NCBI RefSeq assembly: GCF_014203795.1
Contig: NZ_JACHJU010000002.1
Location: 558,001 to 622,000, forward strand
Direction: 5' to 3'
Length of the DNA: 64,000 bases
Source of the DNA: Streptosporangium album
GTDB taxonomy: Bacteria > Actinomycetota > Actinomycetes > Streptosporangiales > Streptosporangiaceae
Both the position numbers and the translations under genes were made by a program. The notes under the pieces are model-generated. The model did not search any database and had not been told where the DNA came from. It saw only the letters and a list, made by a program, of their open reading frames with translations. Shown piece after piece: positions 26,096-34,126 of this stretch (the stretch's first letter is position 1; the number at the start of each line of letters is the position of its first letter).

Positions 26096-26962
26096 GTGTC
26101 CATGGACCCGCCCGGTACCGGTTCCACTGTTCGGCGCATCATGCTCGGCGCAAGCCTGCGTCGCCTGCGTGAGGAGAAGGGGCTCGCCCGTGAGGCGGCC
26201 GGATTCCACATCCGCGCCTCCGAGTCCAAGATCAGCCGAATGGAGCTCGGCCGTGTGGGTTTCAAGACACGGGACGTGGAAGACCTGCTCACCCTATACG
26301 GCGTGCTCGACGACGCCGAACGGCGCGGCCTGCTGGAGATGGTCCGCGAGGCGAACACCCCCGGCTGGTGGCACAAGTTCGGTGACCTGTTGCCGAACTG
26401 GTTCACCACCTATGTGGGGCTGGAGGAGTCGGCGGACGTGATCCGCACCTACGAGGTGCAGTTCGTCCCCGGCCTGCTGCAGACGTCCGCCTACGCGCGC
26501 ACGGTGATGCGACTGGGCTATCCGGACGCACCGGAGGCGGAGATCGACCGTCGTGTGCATATGCGAATGCAGCGACAGGATCGCCTGACGAAGAGGAACG
26601 GCCCGCGGTTGTGGGCGGTCATCGACGAGGCGGCCCTGAGGCGGCCCATCGGAGGTAAGGAGATCATGCGTGAACAGCTCCAGCACCTGCTGGAGGTGGC
26701 CACGTTGCCCAACATCACCCTCCAGGTGATGCCCTTCCGATTCGGTATGCACGCGGCCGAGGGTGGCGCGTTCAGCATCTTGCGTTTTCCCGAGTCCGAC
26801 CTGTCGGACGTCGTTTATGTCGAGCAGCTCTGGGGTGCCCTCTACCTGGACAAACGTGAGGACGTCGATCCATACCTCACGGCTATGGAGCAGCTGTGCG
26901 TGGAAAGCACCACGCCCGGGGGCACCGCCGAGATCCTCGGCGACCTTCTCAGAGAGATCTAA
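26096..26962 (+). CDS. WhiJ-like XRE regulator with DUF5753 domain
   Basis: A 288-residue regulator. The N-terminal helix-turn-helix (LGASLRRLREEKGLAREAAG, ESKISRMELGR) spans about residues 16-70. The C-terminal DUF5753 domain contains YEVQFVPGLLQTSAYAR and MQRQDRLTKR, then ITLQVMPFRFGMH. AAGGAG lies six bases before the GTG. In Streptomyces this protein type (WhiJ) controls onset of aerial development together with small DUF397 partners; dozens of paralogous sets exist. The DUF397 gene follows with its ATG immediately after this TAA. Confidence 0.92.
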   Translation: MSMDPPGTGSTVRRIMLGASLRRLREEKGLAREAAGFHIRASESKISRMELGRVGFKTRDVEDLLTLYGVLDDAERRGLLEMVREANTPGWWHKFGDLLPNWFTTYVGLEESADVIRTYEVQFVPGLLQTSAYARTVMRLGYPDAPEAEIDRRVHMRMQRQDRLTKRNGPRLWAVIDEAALRRPIGGKEIMREQLQHLLEVATLPNITLQVMPFRFGMHAAEGGAFSILRFPESDLSDVVYVEQLWGALYLDKREDVDPYLTAMEQLCVESTTPGGTAEILGDLLREI

Positions 26963-27199
26963 ATGGAGCAGACTTACAACGGCATGCCCGCCACGGACCT
27001 GGCGGGAGCCAGTTGGCGCAAGAGCCGCTACAGCAACTCACAGGGAAACTGCGTGGAGCTCGCCGAACTTTCAGATGGCAGCATCGCGGTCCGTAACTCC
27101 CGTTTTCCCGACGGCCCAGCCCTGATCTACACCCGCGACGAGATCCGTGCGCTGGTGCTCGGGGTGAAGGATGGCGAGTTTGACAGCCTGACGGTGTAA
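26963..27199 (+). CDS. DUF397 domain protein
   Basis: A 78-residue protein with the family signature: SWRKSRYSNSQGNCVELAEL, then IAVRNSRFPDGPALIYTRDE. It begins directly after the stop of the WhiJ-like gene. Genetic work on related Streptomyces sets indicates that the DUF397 partner antagonises its WhiJ-like regulator, probably by direct binding; that role is inferred here from the family. Confidence 0.93.
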   Translation: MEQTYNGMPATDLAGASWRKSRYSNSQGNCVELAELSDGSIAVRNSRFPDGPALIYTRDEIRALVLGVKDGEFDSLTV

Positions 27200-27327
27200 C
27201 ACTGTTTTTACATCCGGCTCACCTCGTAACCCTGGTGCGTCGGTGATGTAACGCAAGAAGTAAGCAGGTCGGGCAGAGTCTGTGTTCTCAGAGGGACAAT
27301 GGGGCGGAGAAATTGGGGGCCCAGACC

Positions 27328-27597
27328 ATGCTTGACCAGATGACCCTGTATCCCGTGGCCGACGACGTACTGTTCGCGCCCGGTGGCCGTGTCGTGATCC
27401 GCACCTACGGTGTCGCCTCGGTGGCCGCGCACGAGGGGGAGGCCACCACGGTTTCCTACCGGACGTGGGTCACCGGGGTCCGTGACCAGCCTCGTTACTG
27501 GCGCTGGGGGCATTTCGAAGACGCCTGTCACGGTCATCGCAAGGTCCTGGAATGGCTGACCGGGCGGGGCCCGCAGCCGCACGCCGCGGCCGCTTGA
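27328..27597 (+). CDS. Small conserved-looking protein, unknown function
   Basis: An 89-residue protein without signal peptide or membrane helix. It has an even mix of beta and helical character (GGRVVIRTYGVASVAAHEGE, WGHFEDACHGHRKVLEWL). Codon use looks coding. A TTG 15 bases upstream is an alternative start. It lies 129 bases downstream of the DUF397 gene and may be expressed separately. No family was recognised. Confidence 0.5.
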   Translation: MLDQMTLYPVADDVLFAPGGRVVIRTYGVASVAAHEGEATTVSYRTWVTGVRDQPRYWRWGHFEDACHGHRKVLEWLTGRGPQPHAAAA

Positions 27598-27716
27598 CGG
27601 TAAGGAAGGGCGTGGTGGCCGTCGACCTGGGGATCGGCTTTCACGATGATGGCGACGGCTGACGCCATGTAACCGGCGCCGGGTACGGTCACCCACCGCA
27701 CCCGGCACTCCGCCTG

Positions 27717-27791
27717 CTCCGACCAGGCTGGTCCCGACCAGAGCTGTTCCGGCCGGACCCGCTCCGGCCGGGGTCGCTCCGGCCGGAGCCG
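27717..27791. repeat. Five tandem 15-bp repeats
   Basis: Five degenerate 15-base units starting at 27717, 27732, 27747, 27762 and 27777, of the form (C/T)(T/C)CCG(A/G)CC(A/G)G followed by five variable bases. The last three share CCGGCCGG exactly. On the minus strand the units would encode pentapeptides of the LVGxx/PAGxx type if read through. The array ends six bases before the histidine phosphatase stop codon. Confidence 0.6.
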
Positions 27792-27797
27792 TCCGGG

Positions 27798-28379
27798 TCA
27801 GACGGGAGCGTTCCAGGTGAGGACGACGGGCTCGCCGTGCTCGAAGCCGAGCCGGGAGTAGGTGCCCGTGTCCAGGCGGAAGAAGCGGCCGTCCCGCGCG
27901 GGCAGGCCGAGCCAGCGGGCGCACAGCACCCGGAGAAAGTGCCCGTGGGCGACCAGGGCCACGTCGCCGTCGACCGTACGGGCCCGGGCGATCAGCCGGT
28001 CGGCGCGGGCGCCGACCTCCTCCACGCTCTCGCCGGGGTGCTCGGCGTCGCCGGGGATGACCCCGTCGCGCCACAGATACCAGTCGGGACGTGTCCGGCG
28101 GATGTCCGGCGTGGTGATGCCCTCGTAACCGCCGTAGTCCCATTCCCACAGGTCGGGATCCGTGTCGTAGGTCGTGAGCCCGGCGAGTTCGGCCGTCCGT
28201 TGGGCGCGTAGCGCGGGGCTGACAAGAGCCAGGTCGAAGGTCCGGCCCTTGACCAGTGGGGCGAGCGCCCATGCCTGGTTCTCACCCTTGCCGGTGAGCG
28301 GCAGGTCGGTGCGCCCGGTATGACGCCCGTCCCTGCTCCATTCGGTCTCGCCGTGCCGCAGCAGAATCATCTCGTTCAT
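27798..28379 (-). CDS. Histidine phosphatase family protein
   Basis: A 193-residue phosphoglycerate-mutase-like phosphatase. The catalytic LLRHGETEWS (His9 as nucleophile, with Arg8) and the second His in ALVAHGHFLRVL near residue 146 are present, as is Glu in the GESVEEV segment. Other members of this branch act on phosphosugars or acid-phosphatase substrates; the specific one is unknown. The 3' end abuts a 15-bp tandem repeat. Confidence 0.9.
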   Translation of the reverse strand: MNEMILLRHGETEWSRDGRHTGRTDLPLTGKGENQAWALAPLVKGRTFDLALVSPALRAQRTAELAGLTTYDTDPDLWEWDYGGYEGITTPDIRRTRPDWYLWRDGVIPGDAEHPGESVEEVGARADRLIARARTVDGDVALVAHGHFLRVLCARWLGLPARDGRFFRLDTGTYSRLGFEHGEPVVLTWNAPV

Positions 28380-28545
28380 GATGTCCCCATCATGCCGGTA
28401 CGGTCTGCGGTGGCCGGTCAGCGCCCCGCGAAATCTTCGGCGACCGGGGAGACGTCCGGATCGTGCTCGTGGGGAGGGCCGGCATGGTCATCGTGCACCG
28501 CCCCGAGGCCGTGATCGGAGCACAGGGGCGTGAGAAACTGGGCCA

Positions 28546-29400
28546 GTGACGATATCTGTGGGTTTGGTGGGCGCAGGGCCCTGGGCGGAGAAGGTGCACG
28601 CGCCGATGCTGGCCGCCGGACCCCATACCCGGCTGGCAGGCGTGTGGGCGCGGCGCCCCGAGGCGGCCTCGAGATTCGGCGTCCCGGTCTTCGAACGCGT
28701 CGAGGAACTGTTCGACAACTGCGAGGCGGTCGCGTTCTCGGTACCGCCCGCCGTACAGGCCGAGATCGGGGTGCTCGCCGCCAAGGCGGGCAAGGCCCTG
28801 CTGCTGGAGAAGCCGCTCGCCGCGGACCTGAACGGGGCGCGGCGGCTGGCCGAGGCGGTCGCCGAGGCGGGCGTGGCCTCGCAGATGGTGCTCACCTGGC
28901 GCTACTCGGCCGCCACACGGTCCTTCCTGGCACGGGTTTCGGCCCTCGAACCGTTCGGGGGATACGCGGCCAACATCTCCGGGGCGCTGCTCGGCGGTGA
29001 CTTCGCCAGCCCGTGGCGGCTGGAGCGCGGAGCGATCCTCGACGTCGGCCCACACATGATCGACATGCTGGACGCCGCGCTCGGCCGTGTCACCGGGGTC
29101 CGCGCCCACGGCAACACGCTGGGATGGGCCGGGCTGCTGCTGGAACACGAGACCGGCGCGGTGAGCGAGGCCTCGCTCTGCATGAGCGTGCCGGGCGAGA
29201 CGCCGCCCTCCAGGGTGGAGGTCTACGGCCGGCTGGGCCGGGAGGTCATCGACGGTGACCAGATCGGCTCCGACGCCTTCGCCGTCATGCTCTCCGAGTT
29301 CGCCCAGACCGTGCGCCGGGGCGGTGGTCACCCGCTCGACGCCGCTCACGGCCTCCGCCTCCAGGAGATCATCTCCGCTGCGGAGGACCAACTCGGTTAG
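28546..29400 (+). CDS. Gfo/Idh/MocA-family oxidoreductase
   Basis: A 284-residue NAD(P)-dependent dehydrogenase. The Rossmann motif VGLVGAGPWAEKVH opens the protein, LLLEKPLAADL near residue 86 holds the EKP motif with the catalytic Lys, and DVGPHMIDMLDAAL near 165 is the family's GxH stretch. It is shorter than most members (about 330-380 residues). The GTG start lies at the expected distance from the Rossmann fold but has only a weak ribosome-binding site. Substrate, probably a sugar or polyol derivative, is not identifiable. Confidence 0.88.
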   Translation: MTISVGLVGAGPWAEKVHAPMLAAGPHTRLAGVWARRPEAASRFGVPVFERVEELFDNCEAVAFSVPPAVQAEIGVLAAKAGKALLLEKPLAADLNGARRLAEAVAEAGVASQMVLTWRYSAATRSFLARVSALEPFGGYAANISGALLGGDFASPWRLERGAILDVGPHMIDMLDAALGRVTGVRAHGNTLGWAGLLLEHETGAVSEASLCMSVPGETPPSRVEVYGRLGREVIDGDQIGSDAFAVMLSEFAQTVRRGGGHPLDAAHGLRLQEIISAAEDQLG

Positions 29401-29465
29401 CGGGTGGCCCCGCGCCGGGCACGAGGGCCGCAACGGCCGTCGCCGGCATCCCGGCCGTCCGGTGA

Positions 29466-29615
29466 CTACCGGCGGATGTTCGTCTGCTCCGCGGTGGGGA
29501 TCGCCGCGAGGTAGACCTGCTTGGCGCCCAATACGTCGCAGAGTCGGCCGTAGAGCGGCAGCATCGCCGTCGCCCCCAGGGTGAACGCCGCGACCAGCCA
29601 GGCGACGCGGTCGAG
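29466..29615 (-). pseudogene. Fragment of DHA2-type MFS drug transporter
   Basis: About 49 codons resembling helices 2-3 of an EmrB/QacA-type exporter: VAWLVAAFTLGATAMLPLYGRL followed by CDVLGAKQVYL, which corresponds to motif A. No start codon precedes it, and the sequence ends abruptly. It faces the TetR fragment immediately to its right, in the divergent orientation usual for an efflux pump and its repressor. Confidence 0.55.
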
Positions 29616-29618
29616 GCC

Positions 29619-29840
29619 GTGGAGGTCACCGCCCGGCTCGCGGCCGCGCAGATCATGGGCGTCCGCAACGCGCTCGTGACGGAGAACCTGCGGCGTCTCC
29701 TTGAGGGGGAGTCCGCCGACGCCGTCCATCCTGACGCGCTCGCCAACGCGGAACAGGGCTTCGGCATGCTTGAAGAGGGACTCGGCGCGTACGGCATCCG
29801 GGAGGCGGACCGGCCGGCTGCCATGTCGCACCCGGCATGA
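29619..29840 (+). pseudogene. C-terminal fragment of TetR-type regulator
   Basis: About 73 codons resembling the ligand-binding C-terminus of a TetR-family regulator (ARLAAAQIMGV, ALVTENLRRLLEGESADAV, GFGMLEEGLGAYG). The DNA-binding half is absent. It starts four bases from the MFS fragment; one deletion that removed the MFS start, the shared promoter and the TetR start would produce this arrangement. The TetR assignment is by pattern only. Confidence 0.45.
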
Positions 29841-29904
29841 GTGTCGCCGGTCTCCGGTGCGGGAGGGCGGGGCAGGAGCCCGCGGCACCGGAGTATCCGG
29901 CACA

Positions 29905-30060
29905 CTTGGTAACGTTTGTCCCACGCGCAGCGCGTAGCGAAGTCCGGTGTGAGTCCGGCGCTGTCCCGCAACTGTCATGGTCCTCACGGATCGAGCCAGG
30001 TCGCCTTCCGCTGCCGTCGACGCCGTCAACCCTCGTGGAAAAGGGTGATCCGTCCCTTTT
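29905..30060 (+). ncRNA. Cobalamin riboswitch
   Basis: The leader of the B12 transport operon contains the conserved core of a cobalamin riboswitch: AGTCCGGTGTGAGTCCGG (29941-29958), CTGTCCCGCAACTGT (29961-29975) and the B12-box-like GAGCCAGGTCGCC (29993-30005). Downstream, a 7-bp hairpin AAAAGGG/CCCTTTT (30039-30045, 30054-30060) ending in four T residues may form the expression platform. Adenosylcobalamin binding would be expected to shut off the import genes. Confidence 0.9.
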
Positions 30061-30097
30061 GCGGGTCTCTCGGTTCCGGCAACTGAAAGGACCTCGC

Positions 30098-31057
30098 TTG
30101 AGGCCCGTACGTACCACTCTCGCCGGCGCGTTCCTCGGCGCACTGACCCTGGCCGGATGCGGTCAGAGTCCTGCCCCCGCCACCCCCGCCGCGGCCACCG
30201 CATCCCCGGCCTCTCCCGCCTCCCCGGCCGCCGCGGGCTTCCCGGTCACCGTCGAGGCGGGCAACGGGTCGGTGGCCCTCGCCAAGAGGCCCGAGCGGAT
30301 CATCTCGCTGTCGCCCACCGCCACCGAGAACCTGTTCGCGATCGGAGCCGGCCCCCTGGTCGTCGCGGTGGACGACCAGTCGAACTACCCGGCGGAGGCG
30401 CCGAAGAGCGACCTGTCGAGCTTCAAACCGAACGCGGAGGCGATCATCGCCCAGAAGCCCGACCTGGTGGTGCTCTCCAACGACATCGACAACGTCGTGG
30501 CCAAGCTGACCAAGGTCAACGTCCCGGTGCTGCTGGAGCCCGCGGCCACCAAGCTCGACGAGGCCTACGACCAGATCGCCGACCTCGGCGCGGCCACCGG
30601 CAACGAGGACAAGGCCGACGAGGTCGTGGCCGGGATGCGGAAGCAGATCGACGCGCTCGCCGCGGCCGCGCCCAAGGACAAGAAGCTCACCTACTACCAC
30701 GAGCTGGACACCACGCCCTACTCGGCCACGTCCACCACCTTCATCGGCCAGATCTACGGCCTGTTCGGCCTGACCAACGTCGCCGACAAGGCCCCCGACG
30801 CGGCCGGCGGTTACCCCAAGCTCTCCGCCGAGTTCGTCGCCCAGGCCGACCCGGACCTCATCTTCCTGGCCGACACCAAGTGCTGCGCCCAGTCCAGGGA
30901 CGCCCTCGCCAAGCGCCCCGGCTGGTCCAGGCTCTCCGCCGTCAAGAACGACCAGGTCATCGGCCTCGACGACGACATCGCCTCCCGGTGGGGGCCGCGC
31001 ATCGTGGACCTCGCCAAGCAGGTCGGCGACGCCGTCCAGAAGGCCGCGACCGACTAG
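30098..31057 (+). CDS. btuF: Cobalamin ABC transporter substrate-binding lipoprotein
   Basis: A 319-residue TroA/BtuF-type binding protein. GAAAGGA precedes the TTG start. The signal peptide ends in the lipobox TLAGC, followed by an Ala/Pro/Ser linker and the fold beginning RPERIISLSPTATENLFAIG. DDQSNYP and QKPDLVVLS are typical of the family. Alone it could be a siderophore or cobamide binder; the riboswitch upstream and CbiZ downstream favour cobalamin. The permease ATG follows the TAG directly. Confidence 0.88.
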   Translation: MRPVRTTLAGAFLGALTLAGCGQSPAPATPAAATASPASPASPAAAGFPVTVEAGNGSVALAKRPERIISLSPTATENLFAIGAGPLVVAVDDQSNYPAEAPKSDLSSFKPNAEAIIAQKPDLVVLSNDIDNVVAKLTKVNVPVLLEPAATKLDEAYDQIADLGAATGNEDKADEVVAGMRKQIDALAAAAPKDKKLTYYHELDTTPYSATSTTFIGQIYGLFGLTNVADKAPDAAGGYPKLSAEFVAQADPDLIFLADTKCCAQSRDALAKRPGWSRLSAVKNDQVIGLDDDIASRWGPRIVDLAKQVGDAVQKAATD

Positions 31058-32245
31058 ATGGCCGATCTCTCCCGCCCGGCCGGAGCCGCCCGCCCGGCCG
31101 GGACCGCCGGGGCAGCAGACCCCCCTTCCCCGGACGCCCCCGCGGCGGAGCACGGCGCGGGCTCCCTGCAGGCCGGGACGGCGGGACGTGACGCGAAGGC
31201 GGCCGGCGTCCCGCCGCGGCCGGCCGCCGGTCCCCGGCGGTCGGCATGGCTGCTGGCGCCGGCCTTCCTGCTGGCCGCCATGCTCGCCGCCCTGATGATC
31301 GGCGCGGCGGACATCGCCCCGGAGAAGGTGGCGCTGCAACTGCTCGACTGGCTGCCGTTCGTCTCGGCCGACTCCGGGCTGGCGCCGGTCGAGCAGGGCC
31401 TGCTGCTGGAACTCCGGCTGCCCAGGGTCCTGCTCGCCGCGATCGTCGGCGGGTTGCTGGCCACCGCGGGCGCCGGCTACCAGGGGGTGTTCCGCAACCC
31501 GCTGGCCGATCCCTACCTACTGGGAGCCGCCGCGGGCGCCGGCCTCACGACCACGACGGCGATCGTTTTCATGAAGGGCGACAACGACGCCCTCCTCATC
31601 CCGGTCGCCGCGTTCGCGGGGGCCATCGGCGGCGTCCTGCTCGCCTACGCCCTGGGCAACGTCGCCGGCCGGGGCGGCGGCACCGCCACACTGGTCCTCG
31701 CCGGCGTGGCGGTCTCGTCCTTCCTCACCTCCGTCCAGACCTTCCTGCAGCAGCTCAGGGTGGAGGAGCTCCAGCGCGTCTACGCCTGGATCCTCGGCGA
31801 CGTCGGCGGCGGCTGGGACCAGGTCGCACTGGTCGCGCCGTACGCCGTGGTCTCGGTGGTGGTCATGCTGCTCCACGGCAGGCTGCTCGACGTGCTCTCG
31901 GTCGGCGACGACGAGGCGGTCAGCCTCGGCCTGAACGTCGCCCGGGTCAGGCTGGCCGTGCTGCTCGCCGCCTCCCTGGCCACCGCGGCGGCCGTCGCGG
32001 TCAGCGGGCTGATCGGCTTCGTCGGCATCGTCGTCCCCCACGTGGTCCGCCGCCTGGCCGGGGGGTCCTATCGGGTCGTGCTCCCGCTCTCGCTGATCGG
32101 CGGCGCCGCCTTCCTGGTCCTCGCCGACCTGATCGCCCGGACCGCGCTGGCCCCGGCCGAGCTGCCCATCGGCGTCGTCACCGCCTTCTTCGGCGCGCCG
32201 TTCTTCGTCGCGGTGCTCCGCATGACCAGGCGGGTGGAGACATGA
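31058..32245 (+). CDS. btuC: Cobalamin ABC transporter permease (FecCD/BtuC family)
   Basis: A 395-residue inner-membrane permease with about ten helices. LLLELRLPRVLLAAIVGGLLA and GVFRNPLADPYLLGAAAGA are diagnostic FecCD motifs; GLIGFVGIVVPHVVRRLAG is the ATPase-coupling region. The N-terminal ~60 residues are an Ala/Pro-rich hydrophilic extension not usual in the family; a later start cannot be excluded. It sits in the cobalamin operon. Confidence 0.92.
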   Translation: MADLSRPAGAARPAGTAGAADPPSPDAPAAEHGAGSLQAGTAGRDAKAAGVPPRPAAGPRRSAWLLAPAFLLAAMLAALMIGAADIAPEKVALQLLDWLPFVSADSGLAPVEQGLLLELRLPRVLLAAIVGGLLATAGAGYQGVFRNPLADPYLLGAAAGAGLTTTTAIVFMKGDNDALLIPVAAFAGAIGGVLLAYALGNVAGRGGGTATLVLAGVAVSSFLTSVQTFLQQLRVEELQRVYAWILGDVGGGWDQVALVAPYAVVSVVVMLLHGRLLDVLSVGDDEAVSLGLNVARVRLAVLLAASLATAAAVAVSGLIGFVGIVVPHVVRRLAGGSYRVVLPLSLIGGAAFLVLADLIARTALAPAELPIGVVTAFFGAPFFVAVLRMTRRVET

Positions 32246-32312
32246 GCGGGCCGGCCGCACGGCGCGGCGCACACGCCCGCGCGGGTTCAGGCCCGCAGGA
32301 CGGGGGGATCAC

Positions 32313-33086
32313 GTGAGCCACGTCGAGGTGCGCGACCTCACCGTCGTCCTGGAGACGCGGACCGTGCTGTCCGGCGTCGACTTCCAGGTACGCGGCGGTG
32401 ACTGGCTGGCCGTCATCGGAGCCAACGGCGCGGGCAAGTCCACGCTGCTCAGAGCGCTCGCCGGGGTACTGCCGTGCTCCGGTGAGGTGCTCATCGACGG
32501 CAGGCCCGCCCGCCGGCTCCGGCCCAGGGACCGGGCCCGGCTGCTCGCCTACGCCCCGCAGGCGCCGGCGCTCCCCGTCGACATGACCGTGTTCGACTAC
32601 GCCCTGCTGGGCCGCACGCCGTACATCTCCTATCTGGGCAGGGAGAGCCGCCGCGACCGCGAGGTGACCGCGTCGGTGCTGGACCGGCTCGACCTGGCGT
32701 CGTTCGCCTCCCGCGCCCTCGGCCACCTGTCCGGGGGTGAGCGCCAGCGCGTCGTGCTCGCCAGGGCGCTGGTCCAGCAGGCCCCCGTGCTCCTGCTCGA
32801 CGAGCCCACCACCGCCCTGGACCTGGGGCACCAGCAGCAGGTCCTGGAGCTCCTCGACCGGCTCCGCCTGGCCGACGGGCTGACCGTGGTCACGACCCTG
32901 CACGACCTGAGCCTCGCCGGCCAGTACGCCGACTCGATGATGCTGGTCGCCGGAGGCAGGGTGGCGGCCTCGGGCGCCCCGGCCGAGGTGCTGACGGAGA
33001 AACTGATCGGCGAGCACTTCGACGCCCGCGTCCGCGTCGGTACCGGCGCCGGCGGCAGGCCCGAGGTCCATCTGGAACGCCCATGA
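32313..33086 (+). CDS. btuD: Cobalamin ABC transporter ATP-binding protein
   Basis: A 257-residue ABC ATPase of the FepC/BtuD type. Walker A GANGAGKST, Q-loop AYAPQAPAL, signature LSGGERQRV, Walker B VLLLDEPTTALDL and H-loop TTLHDLSLAG all appear in order. A 67-base gap separates it from the permease. It powers import by the preceding lipoprotein and permease. Confidence 0.94.
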   Translation: MSHVEVRDLTVVLETRTVLSGVDFQVRGGDWLAVIGANGAGKSTLLRALAGVLPCSGEVLIDGRPARRLRPRDRARLLAYAPQAPALPVDMTVFDYALLGRTPYISYLGRESRRDREVTASVLDRLDLASFASRALGHLSGGERQRVVLARALVQQAPVLLLDEPTTALDLGHQQQVLELLDRLRLADGLTVVTTLHDLSLAGQYADSMMLVAGGRVAASGAPAEVLTEKLIGEHFDARVRVGTGAGGRPEVHLERP

Positions 33087-33177
33087 GGCCGGAACGCGTC
33101 GCCCCGGCCGAGACGTGAGCGGAGCATCCGTGGGACCGGAGTGCGCCGGCCCAGGCCAAGACCCGAGTGGAGCCCCC

Positions 33178-33855
33178 GTGAAACTGCGCCACCGCCAGGA
33201 GGACGGGGCCCGGCTGGCCTCGTTGCTGTGGGAGTTCGGGCCCGGCTGGCGGGCGATCTCCTCGGCGATGGTCGGCGGCGGCATCGGTCCGGTGGAATGG
33301 GTGCTCAACGCCCAGGTGGCCGGCGGTTACGCGCGGATGGACCCGGTGGACCACCTGCTGGAGATGGCCCCGCCGGGGCCGGGCGTCGGCATGCTGACCG
33401 CGGCCTCGGTCGACCGGTTCACCCGGGCGGCCGACGGGGGAGTGGAGGCGGTGGCGACCGTCGGGCTGCGCGTCCCCACCTGGGCCGCCGCCCCCGACGG
33501 CGTCCCCGACCCCGAGCTCGCACCCATCCATCTCCCCGGCACGGTCAACATCATCGTCGCCGTACCGGTCGCGATGAGTGACGCCGCGCTGGTCAACGCG
33601 GTCATGACGGTGACCGAGGCCAAGACCCAGGCGCTGCTGGAGGCCGGCTTCCCCTGTACGGGCACGGCCTCCGACGCGGTCTGCGTGGCCGTACGCGACG
33701 ACGGCCCCGAGGAGCTGTTCGGCGGACCCCGGTCGGTCTGGGGTGCCCGCGTCGCCCGCGCCGTCCACGACGCCGTACGGCGAGGCGCCCACGGATGGGC
33801 GGGCCGTGATGTGCCGGCTACTTTGAGTCAAGAAATCATGGGAAGTAGCATGTGA
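33178..33855 (+). CDS. cbiZ: Adenosylcobinamide amidohydrolase CbiZ
   Basis: A 225-residue CbiZ-family protein: AISSAMVGGGIGPVEWVLNAQV, GVGMLTAASVDRF, GTVNIIVAVPVAMSDAALVNAVMTVTEAK and TGTASDAVCVA are characteristic segments. CbiZ cleaves the lower-ligand loop side chain of (pseudo)cobinamide or pseudocobalamin to cobyric acid, letting cells remake cobamides with their own base. GTG 33178 has GGAG at correct spacing; GTG 33115 and 33130 are in-frame alternatives. Placement behind the riboswitch-controlled importer indicates salvage and remodelling of foreign corrinoids. Confidence 0.9.
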   Translation: MKLRHRQEDGARLASLLWEFGPGWRAISSAMVGGGIGPVEWVLNAQVAGGYARMDPVDHLLEMAPPGPGVGMLTAASVDRFTRAADGGVEAVATVGLRVPTWAAAPDGVPDPELAPIHLPGTVNIIVAVPVAMSDAALVNAVMTVTEAKTQALLEAGFPCTGTASDAVCVAVRDDGPEELFGGPRSVWGARVARAVHDAVRRGAHGWAGRDVPATLSQEIMGSSM

Positions 33856-34126
33856 ACGAGCGCGAGACTCCCGGCGATGAGCAGGTGATCGCGATGGCGA
33901 CGACAGAGCCGACTACCAGGCGGACGGCTGACCGGACCGGTTCCCCATTTGTGCGGTCGATCCGTCCTTTTTGTAGATGGATTTGGCATTTGTGAACATA
34001 GTCGGGTTGTCCACTGGCTGAGGAAGCGCGGGCTCTCTCCCCGAGAATCGTTTGTCTGGCCATTGTTCTATTGACTTCTGCACTACGGTTGCCACGCTGG
34101 TCCTTATTCCCCTTTATGGAGTGGCG

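Noticed and set aside
27208-28272. A long minus-strand frame through the tandem repeat and the phosphatase
   Set aside because: It is out of frame with the histidine phosphatase motifs; only its pentapeptide periodicity across the repeat was noted.
28484-28549. A 21-codon frame ending inside the start of the oxidoreductase gene
   Set aside because: No ribosome-binding site or recognisable leader function.
33852-33995. A 47-codon frame starting with a GTGA overlap at the cbiZ stop
   Set aside because: The overlap looks operon-like, but the product has no recognisable features, its end is basic and aromatic by chance-like translation of AT-rich promoter sequence, and no ribosome-binding site is evident.
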